Positions 1 through 6,219 of a DNA stretch of 10,859 bases are shown here, piece after piece; position 1 is the stretch's first letter, and the number at the start of each line of letters is the position of its first letter. The stretch spans positions 1 through 10,859 of the forward strand of contig CAJMOT010000079.1 of assembly GCA_905214995.1 (NCBI GenBank), in the 5' to 3' direction. The DNA comes from an uncultured bacterium (GTDB lineage Bacteria; Verrucomicrobiota; Verrucomicrobiia; Opitutales; Intestinicryptomonadaceae). The notes under the pieces were generated by a model. It had not been told where the DNA came from and searched no databases. It saw only the letters and a program-made list of their open reading frames with translations. The position numbers were made by a program, and so were the translations under genes.

Positions 1-171
1 GCGGGCTCGGGCTTCTGCGCGGTCGCCTTCGACCCCCACGGCGCGGCGGAGGGCGACACCGTAGCCTACGTCGAAGGCGCGGAGGCCTCTGCGCCGTTCG
101 ATTCGCCCGCCCCCGTGGACGCCTACTGTGCGGGAATCGTCGAGAAAATCAACATTTACAACGACAAGTAA
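1..171 (+). CDS. Bacterial microcompartment vertex protein, EutN/CcmL family (3' part only)
   Basis: Only the last 56 residues are in the window; the frame is open from base 1 to the TAA at 169-171. The translation has the layout of the C-terminal half of EutN/CcmL (BMC-P) pentamers: a strand ending in VAFDPHGAAEGDTV, then YVEGAEAS, a short loop, and PVDAYCAGIVEKI, matching the family pattern in which a 'vDavGAGvGevVlv..Gs.AR' segment is followed by 'pvDaaivgIVD'. These proteins form pentamers that close the twelve vertices of the polyhedral protein shell. The next gene starts 4 bases after this stop, so the two are cotranscribed. Planctomycete and Verrucomicrobia BMC loci usually carry several BMC-P paralogs; which one this is cannot be told. 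The family call rests on recognised motifs, without a search. Confidence 0.82.
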   Translation, partial: AGSGFCAVAFDPHGAAEGDTVAYVEGAEASAPFDSPAPVDAYCAGIVEKINIYNDK

Positions 172-175
172 GTTT

Positions 176-1246
176 ATGAAAAAGGTATTTACGGCAAAGG
201 ACATAGCCGAACTCAAGCTCTCCGGAGGCTCTCTTCCGCCCGATGCGATACTCACGCCTTCGGCGAGGGAGGCGCTCTCGGGCGGCCCGCAAAAGACCGC
301 TTCCGCCGCCGCCAACGCCGGAGGGGAATCCTCCGTCGTCGGGCGCAAAGAGTACACAATCCCCGTCAAGGAGTACAAATGGACACCCGGCGGCGACCCC
401 AAAACGCCGCAGGAGCTCGAAAAATTCTTCTTTTCGCCGAAAATCCAGGAGCTCAAAAAGCTGATTGTCGACCTCGGCAGGCGCTCGTACGGAAAAAACT
501 ACAACGACGGCAACGGCGGCAATTTCAGCGTGCGGGTAGGCGACAACATAGTGCTGTGCACGCCGACCATGATTTCAAAGGGCTCGATGAGCGCGGACGA
601 CATGTGCCTTGTGGACATGGACGGCAACCAGCTCGCGGGCAGGCGCAAGCGCACGAGCGAAGTGCTCGCGCACCTGGCAATAATGAAGCGCCAGCCCATG
701 TGCAAGGCCTGCTGCCACGCCCATCCGCCGCATGCGACGGCGTTCGCAATATCCGGCAAGACGCCGCCGCGCTGCGTCAACCCCGAAACCGAAATTTTCA
801 TAGGACAGGTCGGGCTCGCCGACTACGGCACGCCCGGAACGCAAAAGATGGCCGACGCGGTGGGGGAATGCGGCGTCGACCACGACTGCGTGTTCATGGT
901 AAACCACGGCGTTATGACGTGGGCGGCCGACATCGAAACCGCCTTCTGGAAGATGGAAAACGTCGAAGCGCACTGCTTCACCTCGATGCTCGCGTTCCAA
1001 ATCGGCGGCCCCAGAAAATTCTCCGAAAAGGACGCAAGGGAGCTCGTCAAAATCAGGGACGCCATGGGCATGGTCAACCAGGAAAATTTGAAGGAATGCG
1101 GGCTATGCGACTCCGCCGACGAAGTCCGCGGCTGCGTGTGCGCCTCAAAACCGCCCGAGCAAGCTCCCTCTGCGGGCTACGACTGCGAAGCCGAAAAGCT
1201 CGTGTCCAAAATTACGAACATGATAATTTCGGAGCTCAACAAATGA
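176..1246 (+). CDS. Class II aldolase of a PVM-type bacterial microcompartment (fuculose/rhamnulose-phosphate aldolase)
   Basis: A 356-residue zinc-dependent class II aldolase. Members of this kind in PVM microcompartments cleave L-fuculose- or L-rhamnulose-1-phosphate to DHAP and lactaldehyde. The core (about residues 85-280) shows GNFSVR (115-120), the catalytic glutamate in TSEVLAHL (E162), the zinc ligands in HAHPPHA (H181, H183) and the third ligand in MVNHG (H244). Ordinary FucA-type aldolases have about 215 residues, so this one carries an N-terminal extension of about 80 residues, with FTAKDI and LTPSARE followed by a low-complexity Ala/Gly linker. It also has a C-terminal extension of about 50 residues holding C308xxC311 and C320xC322 and ending in an amphipathic helix (about 339-354). 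Both ends look like cargo-targeting peptides. The ATG at 176 is chosen because a start at 128 would overlap the vertex gene and add a non-conserved basic tail. The stop overlaps the next start (ATGA). Substrate choice is inferred from context. Confidence 0.88.
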   Translation: MKKVFTAKDIAELKLSGGSLPPDAILTPSAREALSGGPQKTASAAANAGGESSVVGRKEYTIPVKEYKWTPGGDPKTPQELEKFFFSPKIQELKKLIVDLGRRSYGKNYNDGNGGNFSVRVGDNIVLCTPTMISKGSMSADDMCLVDMDGNQLAGRRKRTSEVLAHLAIMKRQPMCKACCHAHPPHATAFAISGKTPPRCVNPETEIFIGQVGLADYGTPGTQKMADAVGECGVDHDCVFMVNHGVMTWAADIETAFWKMENVEAHCFTSMLAFQIGGPRKFSEKDARELVKIRDAMGMVNQENLKECGLCDSADEVRGCVCASKPPEQAPSAGYDCEAEKLVSKITNMIISELNK

Positions 1247-2166
1247 AGGTCTCGATAATCGGCGGAGGGGGGCGCGTAGGCGCATGCGCCGCGTACGCGC
1301 TCGAATGCCAGGGGCTTGCCTCCGACATACAAATAATAGACGCCAACGCCGAGGCCGCCGAAGGGGAGGCGCTCGACCTCCTGCACGGCGCGGCAGTCCT
1401 CGGCGGGCAGCGCGTTTTCACGGGATGCTATAAGCGCGCGGCGGACTCGGACATCTTCGTCATAACCGCGGGCCTGCGCCGCAAGCCGGACGAGAGCAGG
1501 CTCGACCTCGTAAACCGCAACGTCGCGCTTTTCAGGCAGATTCTCGCCTCCATACGCGGCGGCGGATACAAAAAGGACGCGGTGGTTCTCGTGGTCTCCA
1601 ACCCCGTAGACATACTCACTTACATTGCGGCAAAAGAGCTCGACCTGCCCGACGGGCGGGTAATCGGGCTCGGCACTATGCTCGACTCCTCCCGCTTCCG
1701 CTCGCTCATTGCGAAGGAGCTGAAGGCGCCCGCAAACCAGGTCTGCGCCACGATTCTCGGCGAGCACGGAGACTCCATGTTCCCCGTGTGGAGCGGCGCG
1801 TCGGTAAACGGGCTGGCGATGAAAAGCTACGCCGGCTTCGACGTGAATTTCCAAAACAGGGTATTCGAGCGCACGCGCGCGAGCGGCGCGGAAGTCATAA
1901 AGCGCAAGGGCGGCGCCGGCTGGGCGGTCGGCGCCTCAATCGCCGCAGTCGTGAGGGCGGTCGCGCTCGATTCGCGGGAGCTCCTTCCAGTATCCTCCGT
2001 CCAGAGCGGGGCCTACGGAATCCGCGACGTCGCCCTCAGCGTGCCTACGATAGTCGGCAGGGGCGGCGCGCAAAAGCGCGTAGAGCTCGACCTCTGGCCC
2101 GTCGAGGCTCAGGCGATGCGCAACTCCGCCGCCTCCCTGCGCGAAACGCTCGCCAGGTGCTTCTGA
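1243..2166 (+). CDS. NAD-dependent malate/lactate dehydrogenase family protein, BMC-associated
   Basis: A 307-residue 2-hydroxyacid dehydrogenase of the LDH/MDH family, full length for the family. The N-terminal Rossmann fold has GGGGRVG (7-13) and a strand ending IIDA (D33), the usual NAD-selecting acid. The mobile substrate loop is TAGLRRKPDESR: arginine 80 sits where lactate dehydrogenases have glutamine and malate dehydrogenases have arginine, and R86 is the second substrate arginine. Other active-site parts are SNPVD (119-123), LDSSRFR (D148 and R151) and GEHGD with the catalytic H175. By motif it is malate-dehydrogenase-like, but in PVM microcompartment loci such proteins are thought to regenerate cofactor for lactaldehyde metabolism, so its true substrate is open. 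It overlaps the aldolase stop by four bases (1243-1246), implying translational coupling, and is the last gene before the terminator. Confidence 0.9.
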   Translation: MKVSIIGGGGRVGACAAYALECQGLASDIQIIDANAEAAEGEALDLLHGAAVLGGQRVFTGCYKRAADSDIFVITAGLRRKPDESRLDLVNRNVALFRQILASIRGGGYKKDAVVLVVSNPVDILTYIAAKELDLPDGRVIGLGTMLDSSRFRSLIAKELKAPANQVCATILGEHGDSMFPVWSGASVNGLAMKSYAGFDVNFQNRVFERTRASGAEVIKRKGGAGWAVGASIAAVVRAVALDSRELLPVSSVQSGAYGIRDVALSVPTIVGRGGAQKRVELDLWPVEAQAMRNSAASLRETLARCF

Positions 2167-2175
2167 AATTTGCGC

Positions 2176-2206
2176 GCCTTCCGGCAGATGCCGAAGGCCT
2201 TTTTTT
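2176..2206 (+). terminator. Rho-independent terminator of the BMC operon
   Basis: Ten bases after the dehydrogenase stop, GCCTTCCGGC (2176-2185) pairs with GCCGAAGGC (2190-2198) with one bulged base, and is followed by seven T residues (2200-2206). It separates the BMC operon from the downstream mannanase gene. Confidence 0.82.
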
Positions 2207-2245
2207 GCGCTTGCGCAGACCTGCCGCGAAAATTAAAACACGCCT

Positions 2246-3295
2246 ATGACAAGACGACTTTTATGCTCGCTGCTCGCCGCAGTCCTGTGCGCGGCCGCCT
2301 ATTCCCAAACGCCCGAATCCGCACACGCCGCAAAGCTCGACGCGAAAAGGGCAAGCCTTTTGCGCTATCTGAAATCCGTCGCGGACTCAGACAGATATTT
2401 GAGCGGACAGAGGTGGTCGAAGTCCGACTGGGACGAGATAAAGGCGCAGACGGGCAAACTGCCCGCGATAATGTGCGTTGAATACTGCGCCTACGAGGGC
2501 AACCGAAAGCTAAACGGGGGAAAGGCCATACAGTGGCGCGAAATAAATCCCGTCGCAAATAAGCACTGGAACGCCGGAGGGCTCGTCAGGATAACGTGCC
2601 ACTTCCCCAACCCCTATATGGAGGACGGCGGGGGGCTGCGCACGCGGCTCGGCGACGGCGGCGAAAAGCTTTTCTCCGCGGAAAGCTCGCCGGAAAAAAC
2701 GCGGTGGCTCGAAATGCTCGCGGAAGTTGCAAACGGCGTAAAAGACCTCAACAAGCGCGGGGTCGTGCCGATATTCGGGCCGATGCACGAAATGAACGGC
2801 GGCTGGTTCTGGTGGGGCTCGACGCTCTCGCCCGCAGCGCAGAGAAAGCTGTGGGACCAGATTTACTCCGCGCTGGAAAAAAACGGCTGCCGCGCCGTCT
2901 GGCTCAACGCCCTCTCGCCGCAAATTCCGATAGACGAAGAAAACGGCCCCGACTTCGGCAAAATGGACGTCATAGGCTGCGACGTCTACGGCTTCAAATC
3001 CGCGAACAATCTCGGGGCGGTAAAGGACAAGACCGAAATCGCCGAGCGGCGCGGAAAGATTTTCACGCTCTCGGAATTCGGGGCGTACAGCGCGCACAAT
3101 CCGCAAGACGACAGGGAATTCGGAACCTACGACCTGACCGAACTGATAAGGCAGATGGACGCCCGCTGCCCCCGCGCGTACGGCGCGGTGTTCTGGGCGG
3201 GACCGTGGGGAATCCACAGGAGCAAAAACGCGAGGGAATTTATGAACGACAAAAAAATCATCACCCTGCCCGACGCCACCTACGAGGGCAAATAG
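2246..3295 (+). CDS. Secreted GH26 beta-mannanase
   Basis: A 349-residue glycoside hydrolase family 26 endo-beta-mannanase, expected to cut beta-1,4-mannosyl bonds of mannan, glucomannan or galactomannan outside the cytoplasm. Residues 1-20 form a signal peptide (MTRRLL, a hydrophobic Leu/Ala stretch, likely cleavage after AYS). The GH26 barrel follows: GQRW near residue 54, GGLVRITCHFPNP (111-123), the acid/base motif GPMHEMNGGWFWWG with H181 and E182, and the nucleophile motif TLSEFGAY with E277. FWAGPWG (316-322) fits the last barrel strand. No carbohydrate-binding or anchoring domain is visible and the length is close to a single GH26 module. The ATG at 2246 is preferred because the signal peptide begins there; no Shine-Dalgarno is seen. 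Other GH26 activities (beta-1,3-xylanase, lichenase, exo-mannobiohydrolase) cannot be excluded from sequence alone. Confidence 0.9.
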   Translation: MTRRLLCSLLAAVLCAAAYSQTPESAHAAKLDAKRASLLRYLKSVADSDRYLSGQRWSKSDWDEIKAQTGKLPAIMCVEYCAYEGNRKLNGGKAIQWREINPVANKHWNAGGLVRITCHFPNPYMEDGGGLRTRLGDGGEKLFSAESSPEKTRWLEMLAEVANGVKDLNKRGVVPIFGPMHEMNGGWFWWGSTLSPAAQRKLWDQIYSALEKNGCRAVWLNALSPQIPIDEENGPDFGKMDVIGCDVYGFKSANNLGAVKDKTEIAERRGKIFTLSEFGAYSAHNPQDDREFGTYDLTELIRQMDARCPRAYGAVFWAGPWGIHRSKNAREFMNDKKIITLPDATYEGK

Positions 3296-3403
3296 GCGAA
3301 ACCTTCCGCCTCAAAGCGGATTCCGCAAAAACTTCGGCGCCATTCTCCGCAAAAATTAGCTCGCTTTCCGTCGCAAAAACCAGAGAATGCAAAATCTTTA
3401 AAA

Positions 3404-3487
3404 GCTCAGGTGGTGAAATTGGCAGACACACTGGCTTTAGGCGCCAGTGCCCGCAAGGGCGTAGGGGTTCGAGTCCCCTCTTGAGCA
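3404..3487 (+). tRNA. tRNA-Leu (anticodon UAG)
   Basis: A complete class II cloverleaf of 84 bases. The acceptor GCTCAGG (3404-3410) pairs with CTTGAGC (3480-3486) with one G-U pair. The D-arm is GTG/CAC. The anticodon arm is CTGGC-TTTAGGC-GCCAG, giving anticodon TAG. The long variable arm is GCCC-GCAA-GGGC, and the T-arm AGGGG-TTCGAGT-CCCCT is canonical. The discriminator is A3487. The 3' CCA is not encoded (TTT follows), so it must be added by nucleotidyltransferase. Confidence 0.97.
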
Positions 3488-3617
3488 TTTTCAATTCTTA
3501 CGCGCATAAGGCTCTGCGGCGCGCGAATTGCGCCTTCCGTTTCGCAACGGCATATTTCCGCAATCTCCCCTCCTGCCCGTGCCGAGCAAAACGGCATACA
3601 GTGCGGAAGCGCGCCGC

Positions 3618-4388
3618 TCAGCGCAGTTTTTCCCATACCCATTGGGCGAATTTTTCGGACGGAAGCTCCACAAATTCGTAGAAGAGCCAGACTGCGAACG
3701 CGAGAACGGGAATAGACGCCGCCCACGACGCCGCGATGTCCGCGACAAACGCCGCGCAGTCTCCCCATGCCGCGGCGCACAGCGCGAAAATCGCCGCATA
3801 GAAAAGCCATCTTCCGCGCACATCGCCGAAGAGCAGCAATATTCCGTAGCTCAAATACGAGCCGATGAAAATGACGTTCATGCACCAGAGTATGCTGCAA
3901 TAGTAGCCGTCGCCATAGACAAATGCGGCAAATAGCCCCGAAATCAGGGCCTGCCAAAAGGACGCCCCGTTCCCGTAGAACGCCGACGACCACCCCGACG
4001 GCGCGAGCTCTCCGAGGCGCGCGTTGAACATCAATCCGCCGGCAACGAGCGCATAGCATATCATCGTGCACGCGAGCACGGGCGGCATCAGCCTGAAATA
4101 CCGCTTGACCGCCTGCCTTCTCACGGATTCCCCGCGCCCTCCCCTGAAATGCGCCGCGGCGAGAGTAAAGCTTACGAGAGCGAAAAATGTGTAGAGCGGA
4201 AAAGAGCTGTTCGCAAACGCCGAGGCGGGAAATGCGGAAAAGTATCGCGCCGCCCTGTCGGAATCCGCCACGCCGCTGCCCCAGCCCACATAGCCTACGG
4301 GGAAAAACGCGAGAACATAATGAAAGAACGCCACCCATATTCCGGAAATTCCCTTGATGGCGCCTATGTATTGAATGCGGCGTTTCAC
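3618..4388 (-). CDS. Membrane acyltransferase (acyltransferase-3 family), apparently internally shortened
   Basis: A 256-residue multi-spanning membrane protein. The N-terminus has the acyltransferase-3 opening (RRIQYIGAIKGI followed by WVAFFHY, histidine in the first membrane helix), then KRYFRLMPPV after helix two, and GYYCSILWCMNVIFIGS, matching the family's 'lW.m..Ef..S' segment. It ends with WLFYEFVELPSEKFA, matching the usual C-terminal 'yryVE.Ps'. The family O-acetylates or otherwise acylates surface polysaccharides and lipids. Normal length is about 330-400 residues with about ten helices; here the stretch that normally holds the late helices and the 'G.iSf.lYl.H' motif is missing, although the frame is intact. 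The GTG at 4388 is chosen because it lies just before the conserved opening and downstream of a good promoter, with no ATG between. Function after the loss is uncertain; it may be a decaying gene. Confidence 0.7.
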   Translation of the reverse strand: MKRRIQYIGAIKGISGIWVAFFHYVLAFFPVGYVGWGSGVADSDRAARYFSAFPASAFANSSFPLYTFFALVSFTLAAAHFRGGRGESVRRQAVKRYFRLMPPVLACTMICYALVAGGLMFNARLGELAPSGWSSAFYGNGASFWQALISGLFAAFVYGDGYYCSILWCMNVIFIGSYLSYGILLLFGDVRGRWLFYAAIFALCAAAWGDCAAFVADIAASWAASIPVLAFAVWLFYEFVELPSEKFAQWVWEKLR

Positions 4389-4424
4389 GGGCAGCGTTTG
4401 AAAGTCTTTATTTATAAAGCGCCG

Positions 4425-4454
4425 ATTTTCCGTTTTGGAGCCGTTAGATGTCAA
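4425..4454 (-). promoter_or_regulatory. Putative sigma70-type promoter of the acyltransferase gene
   Basis: On the minus strand a perfect TTGACA (4454-4449) is followed after 18 bases by GAAAAT (4430-4425), four of six matches to TATAAT. Transcription would begin near 4418, about 30 bases before the GTG start at 4388. It lies in the divergent spacer shared with the ogt gene. Confidence 0.4.
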
Positions 4455-4551
4455 AACCAAAATCAGGCGCAAGCGGGCGCGGCAAACCCCGCCGCCGGAT
4501 TCAAAGCCATTCCGCGCGCCGCTAAACGGACGCGCCGCATAAGGTTTTGGC

Positions 4552-4579
4552 TTGATGGGGCGGATTTTTGCGCGACAAT
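4552..4579 (+). promoter_or_regulatory. Possible promoter of ogt
   Basis: TTGATG (4552-4557), a 16-base spacer and GACAAT (4574-4579), each four of six consensus matches. It lies about 80 bases before the ogt start, in the spacer (4389-4660) between divergent genes. Matches are moderate, so this is a weak call. Confidence 0.25.
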
Positions 4580-4660
4580 ACCGACATGGCGCAAACGCCG
4601 CCAGTTGGCGCGCAACGGCGGCTCCGCGCGGCGGACACGGCAAAAGGGAACACGGCGATT

Positions 4661-5200
4661 ATGGAATATTTTACGAAATTTCAATCCCCCATCGGAGCGA
4701 TGATTCTTACGGGCGACGGCGAAAGCGTCACCGGCCTTTGGATAGACAGGCAAAAATACCGCGGCATTGCACGCGCCGGATTGGAGGAAAACCCCCGCCT
4801 GCCCGCTTTCAAAGCCGCCCGCAAATGGCTCGACAAATATTTTGCGGGCGGAAAGCCGACGCCCTCGGAAGCGCCGCTAAATCCTGCGGGCGGAAGCCGC
4901 TTCCAAAAAATCGTGTGGGATATTCTTCTCAAAATTCCCTACGGCGAACTTTCAACTTACGGAAAGATCGCAAGGGAGGCCGCCGAGACCCTCGGGGTGG
5001 AAAGAATGTCGGCGCAGGCCGTCGGGCAGGCGGTCGGCAATAACCCGATTTCCATTATAATCCCGTGCCACAGGGTCGTCGGCTCCGACGGAAACCTCAC
5101 CGGCTACGGCGGGGGGCTCGACGTAAAAATACGGCTGCTCGAACTCGAGGGAGTTGACATGACAAAACTCTTTCCGCCCAAAAAGCGGAATGCGCGCTGA
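4661..5200 (+). CDS. ogt: Methylated-DNA--[protein]-cysteine S-methyltransferase
   Basis: A 179-residue suicide DNA-repair protein that takes the alkyl group from O6-alkylguanine or O4-alkylthymine onto its own cysteine. The N-terminal domain begins YFTKFQSPIGAMILTG. The C-terminal domain has FQKIVWDILLKIPYGELSTYG (81-101, a typical opening), the helix-turn-helix SAQAVGQAVGNNP (117-129), the active site IPCHRV with C136, and TGYGGGLDVKIRLLELEG (147-164) closing the fold. The alkylation arginine finger of human AGT is glutamine here (Q119), a substitution I recall in many bacterial Ogt proteins. Length is normal for Ogt without an Ada-type regulatory domain. The ATG at 4661 is chosen because homology begins at once and AAGGGAA (4644-4650) precedes it; a start at 4568 would add an unrelated tail. 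It stands alone, with a tRNA gene in the opposite direction after it. Confidence 0.93.
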   Translation: MEYFTKFQSPIGAMILTGDGESVTGLWIDRQKYRGIARAGLEENPRLPAFKAARKWLDKYFAGGKPTPSEAPLNPAGGSRFQKIVWDILLKIPYGELSTYGKIAREAAETLGVERMSAQAVGQAVGNNPISIIIPCHRVVGSDGNLTGYGGGLDVKIRLLELEGVDMTKLFPPKKRNAR

Positions 5201-5281
5201 CAAGAGGGAAAGGCGCGCGGCGGACATGCGGGGGCAACCGCAAAATTTCAGCGAAGAGGGGCGGAATTGAATCCGCGGCGC

Positions 5282-5306
5282 AAAAAAAAACGCAGGGAAA
5301 CCCGCG
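5282..5306 (-). terminator. Intrinsic terminator of tRNA-Arg
   Basis: Reading the minus strand just past the tRNA, CGCGGG pairs with CCC(T)GCG, one bulged T and a TTT loop, followed by nine T residues (5290-5282). Position and orientation fit termination of the tRNA transcript. Confidence 0.65.
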
Positions 5307-5314
5307 GCATAAAG

Positions 5315-5391
5315 TGGCGCGCCTTGAGGGAGTCGAACCCCCAACCTTCTGATCCGTAGTCAGATGCTCTATCCAATTGAGCTAAAGGCGC
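5315..5391 (-). tRNA. tRNA-Arg (anticodon ACG)
   Basis: A complete 77-base cloverleaf with encoded CCA. On the minus strand GCGCCTT (5391-5385) pairs with AAGGCGC (5325-5319). The D-arm is GCTC/GAGC, the anticodon arm TCTGA-CTACGGA-TCAGA gives anticodon ACG, and the T-arm is GGGGG-TTCGACT-CCCTC. The discriminator is G (5318) and CCA occupies 5317-5315. An ACG tRNA-Arg normally has A34 edited to inosine by TadA, so it reads CGU, CGC and CGA. Confidence 0.97.
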
Positions 5392-5412
5392 ACTGCTTCG
5401 TTTAAAGTTTCA

Positions 5413-5442
5413 TATAAATGCACCATCGGGGCGCGTTTGCAA
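5413..5442 (-). promoter_or_regulatory. Putative promoter of tRNA-Arg
   Basis: On the minus strand TTGCAA (5442-5437), an 18-base spacer and TTTATA (5418-5413) lie about 22 bases upstream of the mature tRNA 5' end at 5391. Orientation and distance fit a dedicated tRNA promoter. Confidence 0.45.
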
Positions 5443-5499
5443 GCTCTTTTTTAGAATTTCGCGTTTTTTATGGCGTTTTTCAATTTCCGCCGCGCGCCG

Positions 5500-6219
5500 T
5501 CAAAAAGTAAACACGACTTTGTACTGCCCGCTCCCGAGCCCGCGCAAAACCGACCTCTTGGCGATAAACCCCGCGATTTCAGAATCGCTCGCCTCGGATC
5601 CGGAACTCTTCAAAAGCAGAGGGCGGCCCGCGACCCCGCCGTCGAAAACGTCCACCAAAAATTCCGCGGGAGAAATCATTATCTCGGCGGCGCGCGCGTC
5701 GGCGTATTCGCTGCGCACCGTGCGCCCGCTCGACATGTCCACCACTTTTATCAGCGCGCCTTTCCGAGCCGGAGGCTCCGCCTCGTCCTTCCTTCCGAAG
5801 CTCGAAAATACGCTGCGCATTATGGATCGGAAAAGCCCCGTCCGCGCAACCTCGATTTCATCCCTGCCCAGAACGAAGGCCGAATCCCTGAGCGCCTCGG
5901 CATACGACGGCCGGACGGCCTTCGGCTCAGCAATGCGCGCAGACGACAAATTCAGCGGGCGCTTTCCGTAATTCCAGCGCGTCGGCAAAAACAGAGGGGA
6001 AAAATCCGAAAGTTCCTCCACCCCGACGGCAGAGCCGCCGCCCGAAAGCGAATCTGTTCGGACTTCGATAAACGCCGAAAAGCCGTCCTTCGGAAGCTTC
6101 ACAGGCTTCAAATCCGGCATTAGCGCAAAAAATGCGGACGCGCAAAACAGCGCGGCGCAAACCGCAATCGCCGCAAACGCCCATTCTCCGGGCTTTTCCG
6201 CTCTCCTACCGCCGCCCAT
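5500..6219 (-). CDS. Membrane-anchored periplasmic protein in the TonB position of an ExbBD operon
   Basis: A 239-residue protein not recognised as a standard family. A short basic N-terminus (GGGRRAEK) is followed by one membrane helix (about 13-34, WAFAAIAVCAALFCASAFFA), then a domain predicted to be periplasmic. Visible landmarks are SPLFLPTRWNYG (74-85), a middle segment with RSIMRSVFSSFGRKD (131-145), and a C-terminal end LRGLGSGQYKVVFTF. Its topology, place after exbD and aromatic-rich terminal strand are those of TonB, which carries proton-motive force from ExbB/ExbD to outer-membrane receptors. However, the long Pro-Lys/Pro-Glu spacer typical of TonB is missing and no TonB C-terminal motif is clear. 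The gene overlaps exbD by 14 bases (6206-6219) and is the last of the operon. It may be a divergent TonB or an unrelated partner. Confidence 0.75.
   Translation of the reverse strand: MGGGRRAEKPGEWAFAAIAVCAALFCASAFFALMPDLKPVKLPKDGFSAFIEVRTDSLSGGGSAVGVEELSDFSPLFLPTRWNYGKRPLNLSSARIAEPKAVRPSYAEALRDSAFVLGRDEIEVARTGLFRSIMRSVFSSFGRKDEAEPPARKGALIKVVDMSSGRTVRSEYADARAAEIMISPAEFLVDVFDGGVAGRPLLLKSSGSEASDSEIAGFIAKRSVLRGLGSGQYKVVFTF

Noticed and set aside
128..175. Earlier in-frame ATG for the aldolase at 128
   Set aside because: It would overlap the vertex gene by 44 bases and add a basic Ser/Thr-rich tail in front of the FTAKDI segment; the ATG at 176 fits the operon spacing.
379..1242. Long open frame upstream of and in frame with the dehydrogenase
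   Set aside because: It is the alternative-frame shadow of the aldolase gene, rich in Arg and Gln, as expected from GC-rich coding DNA; dehydrogenase homology begins exactly at 1243.
3406..4338. Second long minus-strand frame overlapping the acyltransferase and tRNA-Leu
   Set aside because: Arg/Cys-rich product without domains, covering a tRNA gene antisense; a codon-position shadow of the real gene.
4389..4643. Upstream extension of the acyltransferase frame to an ATG at 4643
   Set aside because: The added residues have no membrane or family character and would span the promoter at 4425-4454; the GTG at 4388 precedes the conserved opening.
5015..5017. Gln119 replacing the arginine finger in Ogt
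   Set aside because: I recall SAQAVG-type helix-turn-helix sequences in many bacterial Ogt proteins, and the PCHRV active site is intact, so this is not a sign of inactivation.
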